Source: Pholiota molesta (lineage: Eukaryota > Basidiomycota > Agaricomycetes > Agaricales > Strophariaceae). From it: a stretch of DNA of 64,000 nt. Positions 34,148 to 45,488 of the stretch are shown piece after piece. A program made the position numbers and the translations under genes. Under the pieces are notes generated by a model that saw only the letters and a program-made list of their open reading frames with translations, made no database searches and was not told the DNA's origin. Positions within the stretch are counted from its first letter, which is position 1; every line of letters starts with the position of its first letter. Location: NCBI GenBank assembly GCA_014925825.1, contig JACGCK010000020.1:62001-126000 (forward strand), given 5' to 3'.

Positions 34148-35996
34148 TAGAGTGACTACATCTTCTTGAATATTTTTAGATTTTTAGGAAGACTCTGGCG
34201 TTGCACCGTCAAAATACATCTACCTACTACACCAAAGAAGTTTATTTTTCCCATGATTTAAAACATGGGTAAATGCTGGATTTATTTTTGCTGCCCGTTT
34301 CGCACAGAATCATCTAAAATTCTAATTATTTCCCATCAATCTCCCATAGTTCCATTCGTAAAACAGCCAGCCGTTGCCCAGCCCAGACGAGGAAGCAATA
34401 TATGTACAGAGTCCTTGAAACACACCCAGAGACCTTGGTAGCATACAAAATAGGATAATATGCTTCTGTCCCATCTCCCCATGCCCAGTTCCCACCCCGG
34501 CCACTGCGATTCGATCATTGATCAATTGAGATCAATTGAGATCACTCAAGGAGTTGTCCATTTACAGTGGGTGACTTTCCATAACTCTAACTTGAATATC
34601 TATCTCTAAATACATGGCAACAAGGGTCCTTGGCCGAGGTGCCGTTGACGGTACAACCTCCGAGCTGTCAACTGGCTTTCAAGTTGACAGGTCTAAATCT
34701 CGTATTTGGAAGAGGCCTCTACCCCCCCTCTTCCAAATTTTGAATTGTCAAAAACTGTCACCCGTTGCCATTCAGGACCCTATTTTTCCTTTCTCGCCAG
34801 ATGTCCCTTTCCGGCACACCGGCATCAATGCCGACCCTAGCTCGGCGTCCTCCCGCTCATTGCCCTCATAGGTGCAACAGCTATGCTCGCCGGCTCGGGT
34901 TATCGAGCAAAATTAAGGAATAGCATAGCCAGAAGATATTACTATTGACATCACAGCTTTATGTCCCAAAAAATCTCATAGAATGCTTCAGAGAGTCTTA
35001 GAAAGGATTTTTCGACGATCTCATCCATTGAATTCAAGATATCAACTCCAAATTTTGGTTTATGGGCGTTATGGAAATTCGACTTTTCACCATTTGAACT
35101 CCGACTGACGTCGCTTAACATTTCAAGTTCTAAATAATTCAAGTTATCGTTACGGAAAGTCACCCAGTGTACACGCTTGATGTAATGTCTTTATGAGCAA
35201 AGATGATCATGTCGGCCTGTGTGACTTTGGACTCGCCGTCGCCTCTTTAGATTTCGCCACATTGGGCCCTCCACCCATATACCTACCCTCTCACTATTAC
35301 TGTGCCAAAAAATTAAGGCGCGCCGACATTTTGAACTACGTTTAATTGCTTCTGTGCTCCTCTCCGAAAGATTTCCCTAAGATTTGTTGCCCTCACTACT
35401 CGATCAAGAATAAGTACTAGCGATTTTATGCATAGCATTCTTTCGATGACGGTGCTTTTGATGAACTACCTCTGACCTTGCGTCCTCATTTTTAAAATAT
35501 CTTTCCAATAATTCCTCGCTGGAGTGTAGATCGGCAGACATGTTGGTAACGAAATGCGAGGCTGCATTCTCTCTGGGGCGGAAGAATAGCATTTCATCCA
35601 TCTTGTCAGACTGCCGTTAATTTTTGTTTGATCAATAACTCGACCATGTTTTCAGGACCTGTACTACTTATCCGTTAATTGGTCCTTTACGTTGTTCTGC
35701 TTTGTATCGTGGTTTCCACAAGTGTGCACTTTTCTCCTTTTGAAGAAGTACTAATAACTAAGGTTACACTCGAATAGAAACAAAACAAATCTAAAGGTTC
35801 TTGTCACTACGACATTATAGCTATGCAAGTGGTCGAACTATCAATTACATACTGATCATCATTTTAATAAATGTCTATGAAATTAAGACGCTACAAAGTT
35901 TCCATAAAGGAGTGTGGATATAAAAAGGAGCGAACGCTCGAATACTTTCGTGCGCAAGAAAAGAAGAACCCGGAGAGTCCAGGTTCAGAGAAAGTT
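34148..35996. other. AT-rich intergenic region
   Basis: No recognised gene. A short direct repeat (gatcaattgagatcaattgag) is at about 34518-34542. Small frames such as 34951-35163 (minus) have no motifs. Confidence 0.45.
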
Positions 35997-37550
35997 TTAC
36001 CAAATTTGTATCAATATCGTCGTGGCTGCTGCGACCCACATCACTCCGAAGGTCAGCATTTTATCGGGTAGTGCAGCGCTTGTGGTTTTCGAGCCTGCAA
36101 GAACCCAATCTCTATGTGCCGCATAGAGCTGTATCACAAATGCCTGCCCCTCCGCGCTCTGATTTCCCTCCACGCCGTAGGAATGGGGGTTCACCACCGG
36201 CGTCAGCCATCCGTCAGTGGTTAGATGCTGATAGCCGGTGAGGGCCGTGGTATCGTTCGCGGAAGGGAGCGCCGCGGTCGTGCTAAACAATGTCGTCCGA
36301 GAGCGTTCGGCGAAAGGTAGGTAGGTATGCTGGTTCAGAAGAACCGAGGCGCGGTATACTGTGCTGGCGAGGAGTGCCGTGGAAGCTGCATCGTAGAAGT
36401 TGCCTGTTGCCGAAGCAGGCTGGTCGGCATAATTTGTAAATACATTGGTGCTATCCTGGGATCGAATGAGATAGAACTTAGATGCGTATGATCTGACATG
36501 ACGAATGGCTCACGAGGTGGGGGTATATTCCAGCGTGGATTTCTTGTACCCAATTCGTAAGATTGGTTTGTTCGTTTTTGAATGTATTTGCGAATTCTGA
36601 ATTCCGTATAGTCATCAATACACGAAGCATGCCTGCGGCTGCCCATCCGTTCCCTTCAAAGGATATGAATGCAAGGAAATTTGAAGTGGGAATAGTGACG
36701 CACCAGTAGACCAATATCCTGGGTCATTTTCAGAAGCCCCTAGCAGAACATGCTTCCACATTCCGACGGTATCGTCACGTAAATAATTTCTATACAACAT
36801 GATTTGATTGTACGATTCTTCGAGTAACGTCCGATTCCGCGTCGTGACTGCATAGTATGCTAGGAACGGGGGAACCATATACACAAAATCGCTCCTGTAA
36901 GTCGGTTGAGTAAGGTCCATAAAATTAAAGGGGAAATTGAAATGTCGCACCAAAGCTGCACTTGGGACACTCGGTGGGAGATGGCACCATCCGACGTCTT
37001 GGGCACAACGTTCAACAAATAGTCCAACTGATCTGTCGCCGCACCCGCATAGTCTATCTGGCCTCCATCCTGTCTCGTCCAGTTGGCAATGAGCACGCTG
37101 ACTCCTATCGACGCTGGATCCGCAGCACTCCCGTCTAGAATCAGTGGCTGTGCACCGACAGTATTGTTGTTGGAAACCGTCCGGTTAGACACAACCGCCT
37201 TGGCAATGGCGAAAAAAGGATCGAGGCTCCCACTCGAAGCCAAACTGGAGGGAATACTAGCTGGTGGAGGTACGGAACTGGATTTGTTCAGCACAGAATA
37301 CGTCGTAGCATTGAGTTCCAGGATCGTCTGGGTGCGAGTACCAAGCTCCCAACTGTTGGTTTGTGAGATAAGAAGAAATTACGAAAGCTGTTGGGGGTTC
37401 CTTTACATACCTCTGTAGAGCTGCTTCTGCCAATCGAACGCTGACGACGTCTATTTGACCATCCGTGAGAGTTTGAGCTCCCGTGGGTGACGATAGAAGT
37501 ACCAGGGAGGTGAACAAACTCCAGATCAGCCAATTCGAAGACGAGCTCAT
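35997..37550 (-). CDS. Six-hairpin glycosidase (GH105/GH88-like), secreted or GPI-anchored
   Basis: Five exons (37411-37550, 36951-37352, 36704-36894, 36514-36653, 35997-36455) give 443 residues. A signal peptide (LIWSLFTSLVLLSSPTGAQ) starts the protein. The core shows the GH105-like pattern: GAISHRVSQVQLWSDFVYM, PPFLAYYAV, YWSTGNGWAAAGMLRVL. GH105/GH88 enzymes hydrolyse unsaturated uronyl residues from pectin or glycosaminoglycan fragments. Several N-glycosylation sequons (NATT, NRT, NWT, NDT) fit secretion. The last 20 residues are hydrophobic (TFGVMWVAAATTILIQ) after a small-residue Ser/Ala stretch, as in GPI-anchor signals, so the enzyme may be held at the cell surface. Substrate is not fixed by sequence alone. 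Confidence 0.85.
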
Positions 37551-38076
37551 GGACGTCGGATGTGGGTTCGACCCGTTCAGGCTGGGCGCTTGGAGGAATT
37601 TAAAAAGCGCAGTTCTAGGATGGCAGCTGGCGTGCGGTGACCGTGGTGAGAAACTCTATCTAAAGTTAGCGCAATCCTTCAGAAATTGGACGATGACTGG
37701 ATGGAGCTGGATGGCCAAGAGTCGACATGGAAATAGGTGTTCAAGCCGCGTCCGACTGATGATACGCCGTGGTACGGCTCCACTCAAAGTATAGCCGAAT
37801 TCCGTCTCCAGGCCGAGTCAACGGAGACTAAAAATAGAAGTAATCAGGCATGCCAGCATGGCATGCCTGGACATTCAGACTTTGTCCGGGATGTTTGCAG
37901 GACAATGTAAAAAACGATATTCAGTCAAGATAAGGCGCCGTAATTGAATGTGTAAAAATGCTAGCTATAACTGTTGCGAAGTGTCTGCAAAATCTCACAA
38001 AAAAAATCGAAAATTAAACAGACTGTACAGGAAGATTCATATGACATCGATCATCAATGAATAGAAGTATCTGTTA
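37551..38076. other. Intergenic region upstream of the glycosidase gene
   Basis: 526 bp between the glycosidase start and the SET gene 3' end. It should hold the glycosidase promoter; no clear TATA box. A short inverted motif (catgccagcatggcatg) is at about 37849-37868. Confidence 0.4.
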
Positions 38077-39996
38077 TCATACAAGCATGACCTTCGCTGA
38101 GTCCATCACAATTCCCGAATACTGGTGGCCAGATGAATTCTGCCTCCAGCCCCAGACTGGAAAGGAGATGGGATTCGACAGCCATTTCTTGAATGCCAGC
38201 TTCTGCTCCGGTGTCAAATTCTCTCTTGCTTCTAGAGCTTTCTGTATCCATTTGCGAAAGTTGTCCACGTCTTCCATCGCACCATAGCACATCGCTATGT
38301 GATCGAGATGGCGGCCGATATCACGCTGAGGGCGTGCGGCGTCAGAACCTGATAGGGACCTGGTGTCGAGTACATGAAGCCCTTCTCGAGTGATGAAGTG
38401 TATCGCGTCGTGATGAGCATTAATCAACATTTCAGTTGGAATAGAATGATCCGTGCACCATTCCTCGAACTTAGGAATGGCGGACGTGGGCCTCCAGAAG
38501 TTGGTGAGCCACTCGCGAGCAGCGTCGCTCTTCTCGAGTTGTTCTGGCGCCTGGGAACAGAAGCTACAGAGGCACGCGAACCCGTACATCTCGCGGAGGG
38601 TGGATTCTCTAACTTTGTGGGGAAGATGTGGAGGCACGTACGCAATGGTGATCTCTTCTCCGGGGTTGATCTGGCGCACTGCGGTAAGAACTAATGAAAA
38701 TGTTGATTGATCCCATTCCCATTTAGCGTTCGGGCCACAACTGCGTCCAATGAAACATGAGTACGAATACTTAAGCGATAAAATAGACACAAACCTATGA
38801 TTACATCGACTTGTTTGCAGGAAGACGCCCCGATGCGTAGGAAGTTCCGCAAATTTCTCGTCCGGGACATTTAAAGCGATGGCCAATGCGTTCAGGCGTA
38901 TGATCGCTTCGTAAATCAGTGGCTCATCGTCCTCCCAGGGGAAGGGCAAGAGGTCTACAAGATTATGCAAGATATCCTTAGAGAGCCTGCGGAAGATATC
39001 GGTGTATAGCTGTGGCAAAGGAACGGCCAGTCCAATGACATAAGGTGTGATGACCACAGGTCGTTCCGAAAGGATAACTTCCAGGTCGCGAATAGTGCGT
39101 TGGGCAAAAAGGCCTTTCGCTTTCTCCCGGGAAGGAGAGATAACGAAGGCATCAATGGAACATGGTGGAAGAGGCGGATAAATATGTGGGAGGAGAGACT
39201 CTACGGCTGCATCGAGCATTACAACACATTCTTCCGAAGGTGAGAATTGGAGGTTTCGAACAACATACGTCCGATGAAGAATATGCTGAGAAAAGTCAAA
39301 TGCGGGACAGCTCAATGCATTTCTAATGCGGCGATTTGCTTCAGCGCAAAATTCTGGAGGAGGTGGGGAGGTAGGAACTTGGAGGATCGCACGAGTCTCG
39401 CCTTGATGCAACGTCGAATATACTGTATCACCCCGCCATCCGTGAATTGAGGAGGAACTGATCTTTTCTGGCGACACGTCGGAGAGCGCGCGTTTGCGCG
39501 GGGGGCTCAAAGGTGAATCGAACGAGCTCTGGGCATGAGGTATGTTGTTGTTCGAAAGGGAAGGGGGGGTCATAACCGAAAACCGTCGCTTTTTAGCTAA
39601 AGTGGACACCGTATCATACGACGGAGGGAGATCAGGTCGGGATACGAACGGTGTTGAAGGTGCCACGACATAAGCGGTGGTTGGGCCAGAATTTGTTGGC
39701 TGGTGCGGTGATGAAAGGAGGACTTGTTCCTTGTCGTGGTACGGTGTATTCGAGATGTTCAAGAGAGGCACTTTCTGGGAATGGTCTTGAATATTCACGT
39801 CGAGAAATTGGGTATTTCCTTTCGAGTCTATGAGCACAGTCTGAGCTGTCAAGCTGAATGACACCGACTTTCGATGTGTACGTTTGAAGCTAGTCCGGCC
39901 TGAAGCGGAGGGAATATCGGGATCGTCATTGGGAACCATGGCAGGACATGAATTCTTGGACATGTTGGAATGAGAAAAGGAGTTGCTAGAATCCAT
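38077..39996 (-). CDS. SET-domain protein (lysine methyltransferase-like)
   Basis: Two exons split by a 54-bp intron (38741-38794) give 621 residues from the ATG at 39996. A long disordered N-terminus (about 250 residues, Ser/Pro-rich, with basic stretches like AKKRRF and PPRKR that could be nuclear signals) precedes the SET domain. SET marks: KGLFAQRTI near the start, then RCNHSCGPNA formed across the splice junction, GEEITIAYV, and a post-SET cysteine cluster FACLCSFC. The order fits SET methyltransferases that bind S-adenosylmethionine. No MYND finger is seen. The helical C-terminus resembles the tail common to fungal SMYD-like proteins. Substrate unknown. Confidence 0.85.
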   Translation of the reverse strand: MDSSNSFSHSNMSKNSCPAMVPNDDPDIPSASGRTSFKRTHRKSVSFSLTAQTVLIDSKGNTQFLDVNIQDHSQKVPLLNISNTPYHDKEQVLLSSPHQPTNSGPTTAYVVAPSTPFVSRPDLPPSYDTVSTLAKKRRFSVMTPPSLSNNNIPHAQSSFDSPLSPPRKRALSDVSPEKISSSSIHGWRGDTVYSTLHQGETRAILQVPTSPPPPEFCAEANRRIRNALSCPAFDFSQHILHRTYVVRNLQFSPSEECVVMLDAAVESLLPHIYPPLPPCSIDAFVISPSREKAKGLFAQRTIRDLEVILSERPVVITPYVIGLAVPLPQLYTDIFRRLSKDILHNLVDLLPFPWEDDEPLIYEAIIRLNALAIALNVPDEKFAELPTHRGVFLQTSRCNHRFVSILSLKYSYSCFIGRSCGPNAKWEWDQSTFSLVLTAVRQINPGEEITIAYVPPHLPHKVRESTLREMYGFACLCSFCSQAPEQLEKSDAAREWLTNFWRPTSAIPKFEEWCTDHSIPTEMLINAHHDAIHFITREGLHVLDTRSLSGSDAARPQRDIGRHLDHIAMCYGAMEDVDNFRKWIQKALEARENLTPEQKLAFKKWLSNPISFPVWGWRQNSSGHQYSGIVMDSAKVMLV

Positions 39997-40032
39997 GATA
40001 AATGGAAGTGGAACGTGAACACAGAAAGCCAC

Positions 40033-40800
40033 AGTTCAGACTGTTTTTAAATGGCGTAGCTCGAGGCGTGATCAGAATGCCACCAGAACAAGCCACCAGA
40101 ACGCTGCAACCAAAACAATCGATAGCAGGCCACACCATTGGTGCGAAAGCTCGTGTCACACCACGAGCCGATGAATGAGAAACGTTGCTTTGATGAGATG
40201 GCGGAAAACAGGGAGGGAGGTAGATAATGAAACTTCGTCGCGGCATGGCATGAATGAAGTATGTGTGGCCCGTTGCGTAGGTGGGCCACATCAACAACAA
40301 AGCAACATCGCCAGTGATTAACATTGTCTATCTTGGTAATCGTTCGACCAATTGTCCGACAAAGGGTTGGCCCACGCTAAAAGGATGAAAGAGCCCTCGT
40401 TGATGCCTTCTTTAGTGGATCCACTTTTTATAGTGCCATCATGAGTCGTCTATAGTCATTATCCGCTGCAATGGTCATGTATGAGTCGTCGTGACTGAAT
40501 CCTTGATAACAGACGCGAGAGTCCAAATGCCCAACCTGCAGTACGTCTGATGCAAAAATTTGAATTCAAATGATGCGCACGGGGTTCCACGCGATCTCGG
40601 AGAATAATTATGATTTGAATACAAAAACAATGGAAACCTGAGAAACGCCGTAGCCAAACCTGAGGCGTTTTGTGGCAGTGCACCGTAATTCTTCGGCCTG
40701 ACGTTGGTACTTACCTAGAGTCCGTACGGCGTATAGTACTATACCGTATACTACGACTGCCAGTAGCGAAGGACGAGCACGTGGCGGAGAAGCTGCCTTG
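40033..40800. other. Intergenic region without recognised gene
   Basis: Upstream of the SET gene. Minus-strand frames at 39986-40324 and 40459-40683 have no motif. Nothing firm seen. Confidence 0.4.
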
Positions 40801-41098
40801 CGATCCATATTGTAGAATCTGGAGAACTTTGAGAATCTGGAGAGCGCAATGCTGAGAGTGGCAAGAGCTGTATCGAGCTGGCCTTCTTGTTGGTCGATTT
40901 CTTCCAAATCTGAAGCTGTTGTAAGGATCGAATGTCGCACAAAAATAGAACATTTCATTCAATGAAAAGAACGCACCCCCGGATCAACAGCTCCCTCGCA
41001 ATGCCAAACTCGCCGTTCTCCGCCTCGAGCTTCACAGCCGCCAGTCAGATCTGCTCGCTCTCGGTTCGCCACAGTCGATGATGTTAGCTTCCCTCTTC
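40801..41098 (-). pseudogene. Relic fragment of splicing factor PRP6
   Basis: Minus-strand reading gives ESEQI-stop-LAAVKLEAENGE, FGIARELLIR, an intron-like gap with GT/AG ends (about 40927-40989), then QQEGQLDTALATLS and RFSKFSRFY. The order and wording match the HAT/TPR repeat region of Prp6, a U5/tri-snRNP bridging protein, where the invariant Trp (SEQIWLAA) has become TGA. Nothing else of the roughly 900-residue protein is nearby, so this is a truncated, dead copy, perhaps captured by a transposon or left by a duplication. The identity rests on remembered family motifs. Confidence 0.65.
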
Positions 41099-42239
41099 AC
41101 TTATTCATTAGTCTTCTGTGCTGCCATCGACTTGTCATTAATCTATTTCGAAACGCACCTCTAACATGTCCTAAATCAGCGGAAAGGCCAAGTTTAAGGT
41201 GGCCGAAAATAGCAGAAAACCTACCCTTCTGTGGTCCTCGAGCGCAACGCAAACGGCAAGGTGGTATTATCCTTCTCCTACGCCATGAGCGCCGTATGCG
41301 CGAGGTGAGAGGTTATCCAGGTATTCAACAGCGCCAGACAAGTGTGCAACTCGACAGACTGCTGCATGAAGCCTAAGGAAGGGGAATTAGGAAGAGGAAG
41401 ACTTGGATCGGTGGATGTGAATGTGATAGTGGGATTAGGCGGTAGAAAATTGAAAGGAACACGATTTGAATGCAATGCACAAGTTCTTCAGCTATCACCC
41501 TGCGAGAGAGTCAGAGGGTAGTGAATAGAAGGTATCTACTCAATACCAAGTACTCACTGTAACATAGTCGAACCACAAAGTGAGGTTGTCGAGCATCTAT
41601 GCAGCCCCACGTCCATCGTAAATCCATTTCCAAAGTGATGATAACCACATCGAGCTCAGAAAAAGCATCGATTCGCCTGAGGCTCTCGATGATAGCCCAG
41701 ACGCTTCCTGCACATTTTTTCTGAAGTATGGCGAAATAGTCAAAAATGATAGGGTGCCGTCGAGGGAGGCGTGATGATGAATATAGCGAACAGAGAGCCT
41801 GCGTTCAACGCTCAACGTTCAGCAGTGGATGCTGGTTGTTGGCTCGTTGTGGTCAATTCAGGAGGAAGAGTTGGCCAAGAGTTGGCCGTGAGTAGCGCCA
41901 TAGAATTATCCGGATTGATGAGAATCTCAAGTCCGACGATTGAGTAAGATGTGACAAGCGCGTCGAGCCGTTCGAGCCGTCGCGCGTCGCGTCTGGACCT
42001 TGTTCAAAATTTCACGCTAAAGTTCCAGTGCATAGTACCATGATTTTTTATATACTTATACAAAACTCGTTCTGAACCCAAGCAATTAAATACAAGATAA
42101 ATATATCACGAAGTATATAGTAAGTATTCAGCGGAACCTACATAAAGTTACAAATTGGCCAACATTAAACGTTAAACAATTCTCAGCTCAAATCATCACA
42201 ATTTAGAATGTTATATCCTATGAAAAAAGTGCTGTAATG
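41099..42239. other. Intergenic region without recognised gene
   Basis: Frames at 41278-41475 and 41597-41815 (minus) are unassigned. A cgtcgagccgttcgagccgt GC-rich patch lies near 41960-42000; 42010-42230 is AT-rich. Confidence 0.4.
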
Positions 42240-43536
42240 TTAGAATGGGTTATGGAATGATAGCGAAGCTGAACACTCACCTGCCATAAATCGCTGTGAG
42301 TTGGTGACACCCTCAGCTGCACGCCACATCTTCTTTTCATATGATGAATGAGCGTGGCTGTACCGGAAAGGCTCCTTCTCCCAGGCGAAAACCAAACGTG
42401 AATCAAACCTAGGATCTGGCTCAGGACTGTCAAGCACATTAAAATTTACGAAGCCGTAGTTATGGCTGTCGTTGATCCTCGCAGATAACAGGCGAGATAT
42501 TTGCTTCGCGGTCCGCGCTGGATTGCTATCGAAGCGAAGGACGAGTACGAGGGCATGGAGGAATGGTGTGTGCTCCAGTATATCCGAAAGACTGTGGGCG
42601 ACCCGGCTAATCTTCCGCGCCCACGCTGAGAGCGCTTCCTTCTCTTCGTCGCTTGGGCAACTTTCCTCCGTGCTCGACCATCCGTCTGTGACGGTGTTCA
42701 GCCATCGAGCGCGGCTCCGGGAAACGTCCTCGGGAGGCGCTTGCCCTACTGCCAAATCTAGCTTGACATGCGTGAGATGAGGCATCGAAGAGGATGAGAT
42801 TGCTCCGCCTGCCCACGACGTCCATTCCTCCCATCTATTAGAGATGGTAAGATGAGTGACAGATGAAAAGAAGGGAATTTGGAAGGAGGGGTGAAATATG
42901 TGGATAGGGTGGGTGTCGCTCAGAAGCAAGGAGACTCTCCGCGGAGAAAGGTGCTCCATGTTGTGAAGAGCAACGGATGAAATGAACTTGTTAATCCTGA
43001 GTCGCGATTCTCGACGCTGCCCTAAGGTCTGATACAAAGGTGGGCTAGGAGTTCGCCGTTGCCAAGGATTGGGGCGGATTAGATTTATGGGTTGCCCAAC
43101 CGCGCTGGTGGAGCTACCAGTATGGACCAAAGGCCAGTATGATAGGCTCTCGATTCCGCGACAGGCTGAGAGAAGAGTGACTACGTCTATTGGGTCGAGG
43201 TCGGGGCAGATGAACAGCGATTTTACGTGAACAGCGAAGAAGTCGTGAGGCTTTGATTTAGATGTTTGAATAGTGCGCAGGAAGGCGTGTGCAGTGCTCT
43301 CGCGGCTGAGGACAACCTCCTCGTAAAGAATTTCTTCAATCCTGGGAATATATGAACGTTAAATACTTAGGATTACGGCGGCAACTACGATTAGCTTACC
43401 AGGGCTGTATACTTTTTGAGAGAAGCGCCAGACATAAGGCAGTACCTTTGTCGGCGAGCGCCGCAGTTTGGAGCAATTGCCGGAGGACGTCGTCGGGCAG
43501 CACAGAGGGATCCTTTAGAGCGTTATGGTAAGGCAT
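42240..43536 (-). CDS. F-box/LRR-like Agaricomycete protein
   Basis: Two exons (43400-43536 and 42240-43341) give 412 residues. The N-terminus (LPDDVLRQLLQTAAL...CLALLSKSIQPW) resembles the short F-box-like helix pair at the start of many mushroom proteins. Regularly spaced leucine-rich segments follow (VKSLFICPDLD, LLSACRGIESLSYW, SVTHLTISN, MPHLTHVKLDL, HALVLVLRF). Such proteins are expanded in Agaricomycetes and may act as substrate adaptors for SCF ubiquitin ligases; that role is inferred. A Ser/Asp/Glu-rich loop (STEESCPSDEEKE) breaks the repeats. The final residues could alternatively be spliced at FMAG/gtgagt near 42280. Confidence 0.65.
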
Positions 43537-43656
43537 CTCCGGGATAGGCAAACTCCTCAGGGTGTAGATTTCTGGGGAGGCGGAGACGAGTAAATCGAGT
43601 CGCTGAGTCGAAGTGGCGGTGAAGAAAGGATGTCGCCTGGCCGCCAGGGAATCACA

Positions 43657-43664
43657 CTTTTATA
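43657..43664 (-). promoter_or_regulatory. TATA box of the F-box/LRR-like gene
   Basis: TATAAAAG on the minus strand lies about 120 bp upstream of the ATG at 43536. Confidence 0.5.
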
Positions 43665-43665
43665 C

Positions 43666-44568
43666 CCTTAAGAATGGCTGGACGGTGTGACAAATCTGAC
43701 AAATGAAATCCCTCTAGTTTTCTATACAAGCCACTCTGTTAGGGTGTTAGGGTGATGTCCGGAAAACACCACCCTAGTGTATCATGAGCCCGAATACATG
43801 GCTGATGGCATGGCCGACATAGCGCACGGTAGTCGATAATGTATCCAATTTTAGACGTCCGGACGCCTTCGACGCCCGAGGAAAACGTGGGCGCCAAGGC
43901 AAGTGATTAGATTTGGACGCACGACGTCAAATTCTGGAAAGTCAGAGGACATCTACATTTCAGCTATTTGAAATTAACAGCAGAGGATTTACTTCGCGCT
44001 TCACTCAAGGACAAATGGTTCGCAGAAGACGAAACCGCGATTTTGAAGACATATAGACATTATCATTCCGCGGTTCTCCAGTGGCTTGATCTGTCAGATA
44101 AAGAACAGTCATACGAAATAGGGACAGTAGTTTCTGATTACTGTGGCGCTGTATGTCTCCAAAAAAATCTATTGGTAGGATCACTCCGCGGGTTGATACA
44201 CATGAACACTATGTTTCCCGCGGACTTAAAAGTTGAGATACCGGTGACACAACGCCTACATATGTTTCTTCTCCGAGGGCTTACTGTACTCTCGTATAAC
44301 ATAACCTAGATCGATGGATAATATGGCCCGGGCATCCGAGTTTGCGCATTTGTCTCCTTTACTATCTAAAAGTGAAAGATGAGCACTTTTTAAATCATTT
44401 TTAATTCTAAGTTCTCTGCTTTGCCCCAGTCACAAACGGTGATGGGACACAGAAGATTGATCCTTAGAATTAAGTCGAGTTTTCCCTCTTTCAGGCTTCT
44501 TCCTATCAATATACCGATTGTATTGCGGCATCCTTCACAATTTCGGTATATCTATTGCCCGAGTCATA
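43666..44568. other. Intergenic region with one unassigned open frame
   Basis: A 113-codon plus frame at 43968-44309 reads like an ordinary globular protein but has no motif and no clear upstream exon. It may be a gene relic. Confidence 0.4.
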
Positions 44569-45488
44569 GGTCGATGGGTATAACTCGCTAAAGGTTGAAA
44601 TTCCCCATTTAGCAACATGTCACGTGAATGTTCCCCAGCCCTCTCCCCTCGCCGGTCCTCTGTCCGTGTCCGCCGTTTTGTCCACGGCAGGTCCACGGCC
44701 AGGCCCGTTTATTTTGTCCAGTCGATTTCGGAGCTGGAATGCCGTACTCGGCGTATGCGGGCGCCTATTCCATATCTGACAGGCATACCACTGTAATGTA
44801 GCAGTAATAGGAATGAATAAATTGCTATGCTACACGACGGGCGGATGACGCACAAACGAGGACAGCACACGATGCCGGATGAATGGCGGTGCACAACGAA
44901 GTACCACGCACGGACGCGCGCTAACGACACCGCACGAACGACGGCGCAGGCCGGCGCACGATGGATGGACGGCGCACAATGGATGGACGATGCGCAAATG
45001 ATGAGGGCGCACGACCGACGGAGGCGCCGGCGCTGCCGCTTGAATGACGGTGCACAACGGTTTGACAACGACGCTCGACGCATCCATTGCTCGTATGTCT
45101 GCTGTCGGTCGCTGTTTCGTCACCATAAAAGCGGCCAGCCTGCCGCTGGTTCGCCCGAGTTCTGCTCTTTCGCGCTCCGTAGGTGCAGCCCAGCCGACCG
45201 GCGACCGCCACCACCTTCTCAACCATAGCAGGCGCATCATGTAAAAATTTTATTACGCTTGCGCATGTGCTTAATATGCAAGGAGCCGGTTCCGCGCCCA
45301 CCGCCGCCCGCTGAGCCATACGGCGATGGTATGCGGCACATCAGCCAGACAGCAGCCTCTAGAAAAAATAAAGGACCTCTGCCCGGAGGTTCCATATGCG
45401 ACGGGCAGCAGGCCGGGAAATCTGCATGCCGAACGGTGGGAAAAGGCCCGACCCTAGATCGGGCCTAAGCGAGTTATACCCATCGACT
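44569..45488. mobile_element. Inverted-repeat element with GC-rich repetitive core
   Basis: About 920 bp lie between inverted copies of GTCGATGGGTATAACTCGCT (left 44570-44589, right 45468-45487). The inside is GC-rich and built partly from degenerate units of the type GGCGCACnATGGATGGACG (44940-45060). Open frames inside on both strands look like by-products of this composition. No target-site duplication could be fixed, so the superfamily is unknown. Confidence 0.6.

Noticed and set aside
44827..45319. Several 120-136-codon frames on both strands
   Set aside because: They lie in the repetitive GC-rich core of the inverted-repeat element and read as low-complexity His/Arg/Cys strings.
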